A stretch of 64,000 nucleotides of DNA, from contig JAAYNW010000066.1 of assembly GCA_012520655.1 (NCBI GenBank), positions 18,928 through 82,927 on the forward strand, written 5' to 3'. The DNA comes from Clostridiales bacterium (GTDB taxonomy: Bacteria > Bacillota > Clostridia > Lachnospirales > Lachnospiraceae). The translations under genes were made by a program, and so were the position numbers. Under the pieces are notes generated by a model. It saw nothing but the letters and a program-made list of their open reading frames with translations, did not search any database and had not been told where the DNA came from. Below, piece after piece: positions 35,949 to 44,714 of the stretch; the stretch's first letter is position 1; every line of letters begins with the position of its first letter.

Positions 35949-36872
35949 CTAGTACGGTAAGATAAGACCTGCACCGGCAATTACTTCTTTACCTTCATCG
36001 GAACCCAAGAAATCGAACAACGCCTGTACCAACTCATTTTGATCCGATATTTCTCCCTTTGTAGCCATCACAAAAGGTCTGCTCAATAAGTATTGGCCCG
36101 CTTTAATATTTTCTGCAGTAGCCGCTACATCGTCGAGTGCAAGCGCGATTACCGTGTCATCCAGAACATCGAGAGATACATATCCAATCGCTCCGGGTGT
36201 CGAGGCAACCTTTGCCATTACGGCTCCCGTGCTGTCAAGCTCGCTGGCATATGCACACGCATCTTCAATACCGAGAAGTTCTTCGAAGGCTCCTCTGGTA
36301 CCCGAACCTGCTTCGCGTCCTACTACTACAATCGGTGCATCAGTTCCGCCCACTTCGCTCCATTTTTTTGTCTCGCCTTTATAAATACTGATAAGCTGAT
36401 CCTTTGAAAGACCCGATACCGCATTGGCTGGATCTACTACTACTGCAATACCATCAATAGCGACTATGTTCTCAACTACACCGGCTTCTTTCTCACTGTC
36501 CTTCAACGCCCTGGAGGAATTCCCTATGTCCACGCTACCTGCTGTAACTGCCTCAATTCCCGCGGATGAACCTGTAAATTCAGGAGTTACCGTTACATTG
36601 GGGTATTTCACCATAAAGCTTTCCGCTACCGCATTTGCGAGCTTCTCCATAGAGGTACTTCCGGACATGGAAATGGTTCCGCTCAAATCTGCGTTTTCTT
36701 CTGCAGGAGCTGCCGCCTCTGTCTGCGCTTCCTCTACCGGTGCTACTTCTGTCCGGGCATCCGCTTCCTGTACAGTGGACTCTATTGCCTGACTTCCGCA
36801 AGCTGCGAGAGAAGCTACCGTTAAAATTGTCGCACCAGCAAGGGCAAACGTTTTTAATGCTCTGTTTTTCAT
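35949..36872 (-). CDS. pstS: Phosphate-binding lipoprotein PstS
   Basis: A lipoprotein signal (ILTVASLAACGS, C25), an acidic linker (25-65), then the PBP-like phosphate-binding domain with GSTSMEKLANAVAESF, EFTGSSAGIEAVTAGSVDIGNSSR, and GREAGSGTRGAFEEL, which contribute the phosphate ligands. It delivers phosphate to PstCAB. GAGGAG precedes the ATG. First gene of the regulon. Confidence 0.96.
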   Translation of the reverse strand: MKNRALKTFALAGATILTVASLAACGSQAIESTVQEADARTEVAPVEEAQTEAAAPAEENADLSGTISMSGSTSMEKLANAVAESFMVKYPNVTVTPEFTGSSAGIEAVTAGSVDIGNSSRALKDSEKEAGVVENIVAIDGIAVVVDPANAVSGLSKDQLISIYKGETKKWSEVGGTDAPIVVVGREAGSGTRGAFEELLGIEDACAYASELDSTGAVMAKVASTPGAIGYVSLDVLDDTVIALALDDVAATAENIKAGQYLLSRPFVMATKGEISDQNELVQALFDFLGSDEGKEVIAGAGLILPY

Positions 36873-36994
36873 TTTTTCATTCTCCTCTTGATTTTATATA
36901 CATTTTACAGTTACTGCCATTTATCTTCCCTAAATGGCTTGTGAGGTCATTTCCGGCTTACAATTGCCTTTCCTCATGTCTGTAATAGAAGTGT

Positions 36995-37055
36995 AGCATA
37001 CAAAAAAAATGCCAAATATCATACTTTGGTAATTTGTATGTAAGATTTTTGTAAA
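36995..37055 (-). promoter_or_regulatory. Pho box and promoter of the pst operon
   Basis: Three direct repeats on the minus strand at an exact 11-base period: TTTACA (37050-37055), CTTACA (37039-37044), ATTACC (37028-37033). This is the spacing of PhoP binding repeats in Firmicutes (TTnACA, 11 bp). Two -10 candidates follow, TATGAT (37018-37023) and TATGCT (36995-37000). No good -35 is present, as expected for an activator-dependent promoter. Confidence 0.72.
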
Positions 37056-37106
37056 ATTTTTATATCTAATAAAATTATCTGTTATATTATTTTGATACCG
37101 ATATAA

Positions 37107-37156
37107 CAAAAAAGCTCAGGATTTCATGTCAGAATGAACATGCTCCTAAGCTTTTA
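37107..37156 (-). terminator. Terminator downstream of the nth remnant
   Basis: Long hairpin AAAAGCTCAGGA / TCCTAAGCTTTT with one mismatch and an inner CATGT / ACATG pair, followed by TTTTTTGT on the minus strand. It insulates the pst promoter from upstream transcription. Confidence 0.68.
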
Positions 37157-37201
37157 ATTATCTCCTTATTCTCTTTTTATTCCTGTATGTTTGACTTTGG
37201 A

Positions 37202-37587
37202 TCATATATGTTTTTCGCACCACACATCCAAAATACAGTTTTCACAATGGCATCTTCTTGCTGTACATACACTCCTGCCATGATATATTAATTGAAAATT
37301 GATACGGTTCCAATGCTCTTTGGGAAGAGCTTGCATTAATTCCTGTTCCACTTGAACCGGATTCTTCCTTGCAGCCCAGCCTATCCTCTTAGCAATGCGG
37401 AATACATGCGTATCTACCGTCACTCCCGGTATTCCATAAGCATCCGCCAGAAACAAAGTCGCTGTTTTTCTCCCGACTCCGGCCAAGAAAGTAAGTTCTT
37501 CCAGCGTCACAGGCACTTTACCATCATATTGTTCGAATATCTACTTGCAGCACTTTTGCATGTTTCTGGCTTTTACCTTATAAAGCT
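37202..37587 (-). pseudogene. nth: Endonuclease III remnant (5' truncated, internal stop)
   Basis: The C-terminal half of Nth is present: VTLEELTFLAGVGRKTA (helix-hairpin-helix), catalytic Asp in VTVDTHVFRIAKRIG, and the [4Fe-4S] ligands C-x6-C-x2-C-x5-C at the end. In frame upstream it reads LYKVKARNMQKCCK, then a TAG (37541-37543), then IFEQYDGKVP, all matching Nth, so the stop is a mutation within the gene. Homology ends abruptly at about 37587, where the sequence becomes a cas3 fragment in another frame. About 100 N-terminal residues are missing. The 104-residue open frame from 37516 could still be translated but lacks half of the fold. Confidence 0.85.
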
Positions 37588-38469
37588 GCTCAATGTCTTA
37601 GCACCGCCGGTCGGTACGGAAAGCCTATATATTCCTTCCTGTTTCTTGGCAAACAAACGACAATCTTCTGCAATCCTTGTTCTTAGAAGTGAAATCTTAT
37701 CCGTACCATGGAATTTTTTCAGATAGTCCTCTAAATTGCATGTAACCTTCTCCCAACTATCTCTTTTGTCTTTTTCAAATACATTTTCTGCTCTTCCATT
37801 GCAAAACTTTGCCGTATTTAATCTATCGGCATCAATCAATACGGAAAGCAGCGTTCTTTCCAGAACGGAATGAAAATAGGTTATCAACACTGCTTTTCTT
37901 TTTATCTTTTCTCGTCCTTCAGGTACCACCGAAACAATACGATCAGATAATTCTTCTATCTTATTCTGAAACTGCTTTACTTCCTCTACCGACGCAATAA
38001 ACAGCTTATCCAGATAGCTTTCTGAAATAGTGCTTTTACCTAAGTTAAAAAGGACCTCCTCATAATCTATATCCTGTATATTTTCTGTTCTTTCTATAAA
38101 AACAGGTTTTCCATCCGGTGCAACACAATCAATCAGCCCGTGATGAGAAAAAATTGCCATAGAAATAAGTTGGGCCGTTAACCTCTCTATCCTTTCACCT
38201 TTATAATAACGTCTATAAATGTAAACTGCTCCCGCCGAACTATGATTGACGCTTCCCCGATAAGCTCCTTTTTTACCGGAGACCGCTGCTCTTAAATAAT
38301 CCTCAAACCTTTTTCTCCATTTTCCCAAATCATGTAAAAGTGCCGTAAGGTATGCAAGATGCCCTATATGTAATTCAGATCCGATTATTTCAGCCAGTCT
38401 TGCAGTTTCCTCCAGATGCTCCAATACCGCTTGTTCTTTTCCTGTTTTTTTATCAATGTGGGCAATCAT
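37573..38469 (-). pseudogene. cas3: Cas3 remnant: HD nuclease domain only, truncated at Walker A
   Basis: The N-terminus and HD domain of a CRISPR type I (I-C-like) Cas3 are intact: MIAHIDKKTGKEQAVLEHLEETA form, LLHDLGKWRKRFEDYL, VNHSSAGA, FSHHGLIDC. The frame then reaches the helicase P-loop (YRLSVPTGGAKTLSS) and stops after three more codons, where nth sequence begins. The whole helicase part, about 450 residues, is gone. The P-loop itself reads GGAKT instead of GGGKT. The ATG at 38469 has GAGAGG six bases upstream. No other cas gene and no repeat array is in the window, so this is a fossil. Confidence 0.85.
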
Positions 38470-38702
38470 ATAATACCTCTCTGCAACGTAGGAAAATAAT
38501 AAATAGCAAATTACCAATATATGGATATTATATTGTATTTCGACATATTGTACAATATATTCTCATTTTTTTATCACTTTATAAATATATTGCTATTCAG
38601 ATTGTTCATCAGAATATCATATTATTTATGGTCGCAATGCTTATAGTTATAATATTTATATAAAAAGAAAAGGATTGCATTATTTACAATCCCTTAAAGC
38701 TA

Positions 38703-39026
38703 CTATCCTTCAAAAAATTCAGCAACAACCTCCACCACCGGAAGCACTTCTACAAAACGATGGTTCCATATTCTTTCCTCATAATACTTTGTCAAATCTT
38801 CTCCCAAACAAAAGTCATTATCAAAGGTTGTTACCGTTCCTCGGGGGATAATTACCTCATATCCATGTTCAAAAGCGGCCTTGCAGGTAGCGTCAATGCA
38901 ATACTCCGTCTGCAGCCCTGCCAATACAAGCTTCCCATCCTTGGGAACTCTTCTCCAGTTCGTCACCTGCACCACCGTCTTTAAAGTATGGTCTCCATAC
39001 CGATTTTCTGTGGTTTCAGGCCGCAT
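38703..39026 (-). pseudogene. Isochorismatase-family hydrolase remnant (C-terminal part)
   Basis: The stretch KLVLAGLQTEYCIDATCKAAFEHGYEVIIPRG contains the nucleophilic-cysteine region of the isochorismatase/nicotinamidase fold, and the following TTFDND also fits. The N-terminal 80 or so residues with the catalytic Asp and Lys are absent. The open frame begins inside the 3' end of the upstream acetyltransferase gene, and the first 20 residues are unrelated. It is therefore a deletion remnant fused behind an intact gene. It is 107 residues against roughly 180 for the family. Confidence 0.7.
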
Positions 39027-39451
39027 TTCTCATAGAATCTCATTGCCGATTCGTTACAACTCCATACGTTCAATGTAACGTTGTAGCATCCCTCTTCTCT
39101 TGCGAACTCGATTACCGCGTTATAAAGACGCTTCCCCACATGACGCCCCCTAACGTCCTCATCCACGCAAAGATCATCGATATACAGCGTCTTTATATCT
39201 GTAAGAATATTATCATCAATATGCTGCTGCAATACGCAGAAAGCATATCCCATCAAATATTCATTCTCGTCCACCGCTACAAGTATCGGTTTGCCTTCGT
39301 CACGAATAATTCCCTTGATTTCCTCGTCCGTGTATTTTCTGCTGTTACTCTTAAATAAATCCGGACGTCCCCTGTGATGTACTGCAGCCACCTGCAACAG
39401 AAGACTTTTAATACCCTCTATATCTTTTTCCTCTGCTTTTCTTATCGTCAT
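38981..39451 (-). CDS. GNAT-family N-acetyltransferase
   Basis: A complete 156-aa GNAT domain: N-terminal MTIRKAEEKDIEGIKSLL, the acetyl-CoA binding motif A (IDDLCVDEDVRGRHVGKRLYNAVIEFARE), and motif B (NVWSCNESAMRFYEKCGLKP). GGAG lies before the ATG. Its substrate is unknown. The 3' end overlaps the isochorismatase remnant. Confidence 0.88.
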   Translation of the reverse strand: MTIRKAEEKDIEGIKSLLLQVAAVHHRGRPDLFKSNSRKYTDEEIKGIIRDEGKPILVAVDENEYLMGYAFCVLQQHIDDNILTDIKTLYIDDLCVDEDVRGRHVGKRLYNAVIEFAREEGCYNVTLNVWSCNESAMRFYEKCGLKPQKIGMETIL

Positions 39452-39464
39452 CGTTTCTCTCCTT

Positions 39465-40241
39465 TCAGGAAAGCTGACGAAAATCCATCAGCTGCTTTTC
39501 AATTCCTCTGTCTCTGAAAAGAGGTTCAACAAACAACAGTTTTGCTTCCGCACAATACATCCCCACAACTCTCGTCGCACACTTTCCCACAAAGAAACTA
39601 AGCTCGCCTCGTTCGATTTTGCTTATCAGTTCATCCTGTCTGTCATCGGTTAATAAGTCCATCTCTCTTTCGGCCATGTACCCATTATAAAGCTTTAAAA
39701 TCTGACAATAATCCTCTTCTTTTAATTCTTCACATACGACCTCTTCCGTAGCTTCCTGCATTAACATATATAAAGCACTTCCGTTTTCGTCATATCCGTT
39801 ATATCTAAAGCCCAAAGACATCCAGAATCTTCGATTTCTTTCATTGGATAGATTAAGCTCAAAGTACTTCGCACCACGCACTTCCTTCCGGAGACGATCA
39901 AAACAGGCTTTTCCATATCCTGCGGTTCTATACTCCGGATAAATGCAAAAATCCAAGATAAAACATTTCCCGTCTTCTGAAGTATAAACACAATAGGAGC
40001 AAAAGCCAATTTGCACTTCCCCTTTATAAAAAAATATCATATGTGCCGGGTCGGTTTCCCTATTGCATATAGATATTAACGTATTCCTGTATTTCTCTGA
40101 GAGAAAATATTCTTTATCCTCCTGCGTAAGCAGACTACCAATCGATGAATTAGGGAAAATATCTCGTATTAAATATTCTTCATGCTTCTTCCAGTAAGCA
40201 TCCCTGCACGCTTCTTCTATTGTAATCTCTTCTAAATCCAA
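39465..40241 (-). CDS. GNAT-family acetyltransferase with a second helical domain
   Basis: Residues 1-165 form a GNAT domain (ILDFCIYPEYRTAGYGKACFDRLRKEVR, then LNLSNERNRRFWMSLGFRYNG). Residues 170-258 form a second, shorter domain ending in LLFVEPLFRDRGIEKQLMDF, which looks like a partial repeat of the acetyl-CoA motif and lacks a full GNAT C-terminus. The start is TTG at 40241, with GGAGGG six bases upstream. It lies 13 bp before the smaller GNAT gene and is probably co-transcribed. The short second domain may be a truncation. Confidence 0.75.
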   Translation of the reverse strand: MDLEEITIEEACRDAYWKKHEEYLIRDIFPNSSIGSLLTQEDKEYFLSEKYRNTLISICNRETDPAHMIFFYKGEVQIGFCSYCVYTSEDGKCFILDFCIYPEYRTAGYGKACFDRLRKEVRGAKYFELNLSNERNRRFWMSLGFRYNGYDENGSALYMLMQEATEEVVCEELKEEDYCQILKLYNGYMAEREMDLLTDDRQDELISKIERGELSFFVGKCATRVVGMYCAEAKLLFVEPLFRDRGIEKQLMDFRQLS

Positions 40242-40333
40242 TATTTACCCTCCAGACTACTTTTTGATTCTTTTTATTCTTTCCTATGCTTATCACCATA
40301 TCTTATTATGATTTTATATCAAGTAATTGAGAA

Positions 40334-41176
40334 TTACAAGACTTCCTTCAAGCCTTCCGCCGTGCTCCGAAAGTCGATTCCGAATTCTCTTATCTTTTTT
40401 ATATCCATCCGGAGGTTTCTGTGTTTATCCGCAAACGACTCTCTGTTTTCTACTACGTTTATCCCCGAAATATTCTTCAGCTTTAGAATATGCCTGACCA
40501 CATCGCAGGTACAAAGGTCATTTTCGCTTCCAAAATTATATATTCCGGGAGGAATGCTAAATGCTTTTTCCATATTAGCAGCAACCTCCCAAACATTGGT
40601 AATACTTCTGAAGTCAAATACCGGGTATCTGACTTCCTTCCCTTCCTGTACTGCTTGTAACACATTTGTTACCAAATTGCCATGTTCTATTCCTATCCTC
40701 GTTTCCTTATCATACATCCAACTAAGTCGCAAGATTACGCTGTCTTCATTAAACTCCAGACATTTTCTCTCCGCCTGAAGCTTCTGCTTACCGTAGACAT
40801 GCGGCGGACACAGACTTTCTTCTTCCGAATGCGGGTTAGTCCCTGTATGTCCTAAATAGACCTGATCCGAGCTGCAGAACATCAATTTTGCTCCGAATTT
40901 GCCGCACGCCTTAGCTATGTTCTCCGTTCCCAACACATTTACCTTATGTGACAGCTCCGGCTCCTTTTCGCAAGTGCCTATATCAGACACCGCTCCGCAA
41001 TGGATTATAATATCCGGACTAATTTCTCTTACTTTTTTTTCGACTTCGTTACCATCTGTAAAATCCATCTGCCCGCGAGTCAGTCCCATAACCTCATGTT
41101 TTTTTAGTGCTATACACAGCCTTGATGCCAGAAAGCCGTTAGCTCCGGTTAGCAATATCCTCATTTTTATAACCAT
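40334..41176 (-). CDS. NAD(P)-dependent sugar-nucleotide reductase-like protein (RmlD-type SDR)
   Basis: Extended short-chain dehydrogenase of about 276-280 aa: MRILLTGANGFLASRLC nucleotide-binding motif, PDIIIHCGAVSDIGTCE, and YGKQKLQAE with the active-site Tyr and Lys. It resembles dTDP-4-dehydrorhamnose reductases but no other rhamnose genes are near, so the substrate is open. AAAGGAG lies one base before the ATG at 41176 and 13 bases before the ATG at 41164 (MRILL), so the exact start is uncertain. Confidence 0.85.
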   Translation of the reverse strand: MVIKMRILLTGANGFLASRLCIALKKHEVMGLTRGQMDFTDGNEVEKKVREISPDIIIHCGAVSDIGTCEKEPELSHKVNVLGTENIAKACGKFGAKLMFCSSDQVYLGHTGTNPHSEEESLCPPHVYGKQKLQAERKCLEFNEDSVILRLSWMYDKETRIGIEHGNLVTNVLQAVQEGKEVRYPVFDFRSITNVWEVAANMEKAFSIPPGIYNFGSENDLCTCDVVRHILKLKNISGINVVENRESFADKHRNLRMDIKKIREFGIDFRSTAEGLKEVL

Positions 41177-41240
41177 GCTCCTTTCAACCCTATCCGCCTT
41201 TAGTCGATTACATTGTAGCAGCCCGGGTAATATTCATAAA

Positions 41241-42899
41241 TCACTTTATCTTAATTACGCGCATTTCATAAGGATGCAGAACGGACTCACTTCTATTTTC
41301 ATAGTTGTAAAAATAAATTTCCTTCCCGCTATACCGACTCCAGTCAAATGCTACTTCCTCTTTTGTAAAATTGCAGATGACATCAAAAGCTTCTTTTGCA
41401 AGTTCTCTGCGGTAAGCAAATACGGTCTCCAGTTCAGAATAAAGCTCCTTATAACCTCCGTAAATAGCCGTTTCATTTCCGGATTTGAATGCTATCAGCT
41501 TCTGATAGAAATACCAGATTGAATTAGTATCCGCCAATGCCTTTGCTACGTTAATCTCGTGATAACTCTCATTAACCGACAGCCATGGAGTCACGTCCGA
41601 GAATCCGGCATTTATGCTATCTTCCCATTGCATAGGAGTTCTGGCATTATCTCTTCCTTTCTTTAGTATAGCCTCCCACGCCTTTTCTTTTAATCCTGCT
41701 TTTTCGGCTTCTTCATAATACCTGAGGCTCTCAATATCACGCAGTTCATTGATCGAGGTAAATGGCGCATTCGTCATTCCTATTTCTTCCCCCTGATAAA
41801 CAAAAGAGGTTCCTTTTAACAAATGCATTGCTGCGGCGAGCATCTTTGCCGCCCGCACTCTCTCCTCTTCCGTATCCGGTGACACGAATCTGGAAAGCGG
41901 TCTCGGCTGGTCATGATTTGACCAAAACAAACTTCCCCAGCCTTCCTTTGTCGCTTCCTGCCAACGACTGATAATACGTTTGAAATCCGCAAGCGTGTAT
42001 GGAACAATCTCCCATTTCCCGCTTCTCCCACTATCTATATCCATAAGCTCAAACTGGAAAATCATATCCAGTTCACGGACTTCTTTATTTATCAGCTGCC
42101 TGCAGATTTCCGGTGTTACAAAGGGAGTCTCTCCCACACACATGCTGTCTCTGCCTTCAAAACAAGCCGCCCGCATTTCTTTAAGGTAATCATGAAGTTT
42201 CGGCTGATTAGCAAAATGCTCCGGGCAGAAGGTGTATCCGGAGACCGTCTTTTCTCCTGTTCCATCGGGGAGCCCCGGTTTCTTGGCTATCAGATTAATG
42301 ACATCCATGCGGAAGCCATCCACACCTTTATCAAGCCACCAATTAATCATGTTATATATTTCTTCACGAAGCTTTCTGTTCTCCCAATTTAAATCAGGCT
42401 GTTTTTCCGAGAATAGATGCAGATAATATTCATCTGTGGTTTCATCATATTTCCATGCGGAGGGTGTAAAAAATGATCCCCAGTTATTTGGTTCTTTGCC
42501 GTTTGCCCCTTTGCGCCAAATATAATAATCGCGATACGGATTGTCCTTATCTTTACGCGACATTGCAAACCATGAATTCACGTCGGATGAATGGTTCACT
42601 ACCAAATCCATAATGATGCGGATACCACGGTTGTGTGCTTCCCTAAGAAGCACATCAAAATCTTCCATTGTACCGAATTCTCTCATTATCTGCTGATAGT
42701 TGCTGATATCATAACCCATGTCAGCATTCGGAGATTCATATATAGGATTGAGCCAGACAGCACCGACCCCCAGCGCCTTCAAATAATCAAGCTTTCCTAT
42801 TATTCCGTTTAAATCACCGATTCCATCGTGATTGCTATCCATAAAGCTTCTTGGATACAGTTGATAAATAACACATTCTTTCCACCATTTTCGTTCCAT
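41241..42899 (-). CDS. Alpha-glucosidase / oligo-1,6-glucosidase, GH13
   Basis: A full GH13 enzyme: WWKECVIYQLYPRSFMDSNHDGIGDL at the N-terminus, the first conserved His region (MDLVVNHSS), nucleophile Asp in GFRMDVINL, acid/base Glu in CVGETPFV, and the third Asp in WSNHDQPR. It cleaves alpha-1,6 and alpha-1,4 links in isomalto-oligosaccharides, sucrose-like or trehalose-like substrates; the exact one is not clear. The ATG at 42899 lies two bases after the stop codon of the LacI gene, so translation is probably coupled. Cytoplasmic, with no signal peptide. Confidence 0.92.
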   Translation of the reverse strand: MERKWWKECVIYQLYPRSFMDSNHDGIGDLNGIIGKLDYLKALGVGAVWLNPIYESPNADMGYDISNYQQIMREFGTMEDFDVLLREAHNRGIRIIMDLVVNHSSDVNSWFAMSRKDKDNPYRDYYIWRKGANGKEPNNWGSFFTPSAWKYDETTDEYYLHLFSEKQPDLNWENRKLREEIYNMINWWLDKGVDGFRMDVINLIAKKPGLPDGTGEKTVSGYTFCPEHFANQPKLHDYLKEMRAACFEGRDSMCVGETPFVTPEICRQLINKEVRELDMIFQFELMDIDSGRSGKWEIVPYTLADFKRIISRWQEATKEGWGSLFWSNHDQPRPLSRFVSPDTEEERVRAAKMLAAAMHLLKGTSFVYQGEEIGMTNAPFTSINELRDIESLRYYEEAEKAGLKEKAWEAILKKGRDNARTPMQWEDSINAGFSDVTPWLSVNESYHEINVAKALADTNSIWYFYQKLIAFKSGNETAIYGGYKELYSELETVFAYRRELAKEAFDVICNFTKEEVAFDWSRYSGKEIYFYNYENRSESVLHPYEMRVIKIK

Positions 42900-42903
42900 A
42901 ACC

Positions 42904-43926
42904 TTATACATAAGCAACGGATTCACGCTCTACAATTGTGATGGGAACCACATACTCCTCAGGCTCCGTAACTTTTTCATCCATTGTACAGCAGAGCATC
43001 TCCACTGCTTTTTTTCCCTTCTCAAATATATCCTGTCCGATTGTTGTAAGACCCGGCGTACAATAGTTTGCAATATCAAGATTATCAAAGCCGATAATAG
43101 ACATCTGCTGCGGAATCTTAATCTGCATTACATTCAGTTCCTTAATAGCGCCCATGGCAATCACATCCGCCGTACAGAAGATTGCTGTGCAATCTGTCCC
43201 GGTCACAATTCTTCTCACCATCTTCCTGGCACTTTCAAAATCAACGTTCGCATGAAAAAGATATGAGGGGTTGACAAGCAATTTGCTTTCTTCCAAAGCT
43301 CTTTTATAACCTTCATACCGCTTTGCACTGACACCCCCTACCTTTAATTTACCTGATAAAAAAGCAATCTTTTTGTGTCCATGCTCCAACAGATATCTCG
43401 TTGCCGTGTATCCGCCATAGATATCATCCAGCTTCACTTCCTTATAGGCATGATTGTCCATATAGGAGTCTACCAATACTACCGGTATATTAGTTTCATT
43501 TAAACCTTCGTAGAAATCCTCGGAATACGCACCGATAACAATAATTCCATCGAGGTTTCTCTGCTGTGCCAAATGAAAATATGTCTCGTCTGCGTTTGTC
43601 CCGGACACAATTACGTGATAACCCCTTATTCTGGCATTATATTCAATACTGGACAATATTTCACTATAGAATGGATTCTGGAATACCATCATACTGCCCG
43701 GCTCTGTTTGTGGAATAACGACTCCTATCAGGCTGCTTTTGTTGCTCGCAAGACTGCTTGCGGATATATTTTTCACATATCCCAGTTTCTTGATCGCATC
43801 CTTTACTTGTTGTACTGTTTCCGGCGGTAGTACCTTTTTTCCGCTCATCGCGTAAGATACTGTTGCAATTGACAATCCCGTTTCTGCCGCAACATCTTTA
43901 ATCGTTATTTTTCTCATTCCAGCCAC
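42904..43926 (-). CDS. LacI-family transcriptional regulator
   Basis: N-terminal helix-turn-helix (TIKDVAAETGLSIATVSYAMSGK) and hinge (YVKNISASSLASNKSSLIG), then the periplasmic-binding-protein-like sensor domain to residue 340. It lies between a GH31 remnant and a GH13 glucosidase on the same strand and presumably represses this operon through the two operators at 44543-44621, with an alpha-glucoside as inducer. The start is GTG at 43926 or ATG at 43917 (MRKITIKDVA). Confidence 0.92.
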   Translation of the reverse strand: MAGMRKITIKDVAAETGLSIATVSYAMSGKKVLPPETVQQVKDAIKKLGYVKNISASSLASNKSSLIGVVIPQTEPGSMMVFQNPFYSEILSSIEYNARIRGYHVIVSGTNADETYFHLAQQRNLDGIIVIGAYSEDFYEGLNETNIPVVLVDSYMDNHAYKEVKLDDIYGGYTATRYLLEHGHKKIAFLSGKLKVGGVSAKRYEGYKRALEESKLLVNPSYLFHANVDFESARKMVRRIVTGTDCTAIFCTADVIAMGAIKELNVMQIKIPQQMSIIGFDNLDIANYCTPGLTTIGQDIFEKGKKAVEMLCCTMDEKVTEPEEYVVPITIVERESVAYV

Positions 43927-43938
43927 TGCCCCATCTAC

Positions 43939-44520
43939 TTATTTCCTGTGAAGATTCTCATCATCTTCGAAATTCATTATACACAGATTTGTATTATTTT
44001 TCACGTCATTTCCTACCTTCTGCCCGATTTTCTCATTTGGACCGAGATTCAAAGTGATTGCAGCGTTCCCGCGAACGAAAAGCATTATTTTCCCAAACGG
44101 AACATCCTGATAAATCTCTCTTCCGCCTTCGATTCTGCTGCCGTCCCAGAAATCATACCATATGCCCTCCGGCAAATATACACTTCTCCCTACAGCGCCT
44201 TCCTCTACAACCGGAGTTACCAGAAGACTGCCGTCCTGATTGGTTCCGACCAGCTTTTCTTCAACCGCATAGGTGCAGTCATTATCATGCTGCTCATATT
44301 CCTGACCGGGAGCGAGTTCCTTGAGCGCCGGTATCTGCCAGAGAACCAGCTTCATTCCTTTTTCGTGAATTGTCCGAATCATTTTGTCCGGTGACGGCCA
44401 AGGCTCAGCAAATTGAATATTCTCCTGCGTAAGATACTCCGCCCCGTCCACCGGTTTGTAGCGCGCCCCATTCCATAAGTAAAATGCCGCTTCATCGCTC
44501 CATGCTTCAATTACGATTAA
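43939..44520 (-). pseudogene. GH31 alpha-glucosidase/xylosidase remnant with internal deletion
   Basis: The frame opens with VIEAWSDEAAFYLWNGARY and continues through the start of the GH31 barrel (SPDKMIRTIHEKGMKLVLWQ ... TYAVEEKLVGTNQDGS). It then jumps to the C-terminal beta domain (LLVTPVVEEGAVGRSVYLPEGIWYDFWDG). The part carrying the catalytic aspartates is missing, as is the N-terminal domain. In-frame TGA at 44521-44523 precedes it, and no start codon fits the GGAGG at 44527-44531. About 190 residues remain of a family of 650 or more. It was the first gene of the LacI operon. Confidence 0.82.
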
Positions 44521-44542
44521 TCAGTACCTCCAATACTTTTTT

Positions 44543-44556
44543 GTGAAACGTTTAAC
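44543..44556 (-). promoter_or_regulatory. LacI-type operator, proximal
   Basis: The minus strand reads GTTAAACGTTTCAC, a near-palindrome with the central AACGTT typical of LacI-family sites. It lies between the promoter and the GH31 remnant and resembles the second site 64 bp upstream. Confidence 0.6.
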
Positions 44557-44606
44557 CATTCAGCAAAAACAAAAGAAAGTAAACAGTGCTACTTTCTAAT
44601 GTTTTT

Positions 44607-44621
44607 AGCGAAACGCTTCAC
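44607..44621 (-). promoter_or_regulatory. LacI-type operator, at the promoter
   Basis: Minus strand GTGAAGCGTTTCGCT, beginning 8 bp downstream of the -10 box, so a bound repressor would block transcription start. It shares AnCGTTTCnC with the proximal site. It is not a good match to a CcpA cre box because the spacing of the half-sites differs. Confidence 0.62.
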
Positions 44622-44628
44622 TATCTTA

Positions 44629-44656
44629 AGTATAACTTCTTTTGAGCAAATGTCAA
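44629..44656 (-). promoter_or_regulatory. Promoter of the LacI/glucosidase operon
   Basis: Perfect -35 TTGACA (44651-44656), 16-base spacer, -10 TATACT (44629-44634). Flanked downstream by the LacI-type operators. It reads into the GH31 remnant, lacI and the GH13 gene. Confidence 0.72.
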
Positions 44657-44714
44657 TCTGCAAAACTATCCAATACTTTTATTTCTTTCTTGTCTTTTTT
44701 ACACAAAAATATAT

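Noticed and set aside
38470..38702. Possible CRISPR array next to the cas3 remnant
   Set aside because: The region is AT-rich with no repeated 28-37 bp units. No array is visible anywhere in the window.
44543..44621. CcpA cre boxes upstream of the glucosidase operon
   Set aside because: The half-site spacing does not fit TGWAANCGNTNWCA. The sites match each other and a LacI-type operator better.
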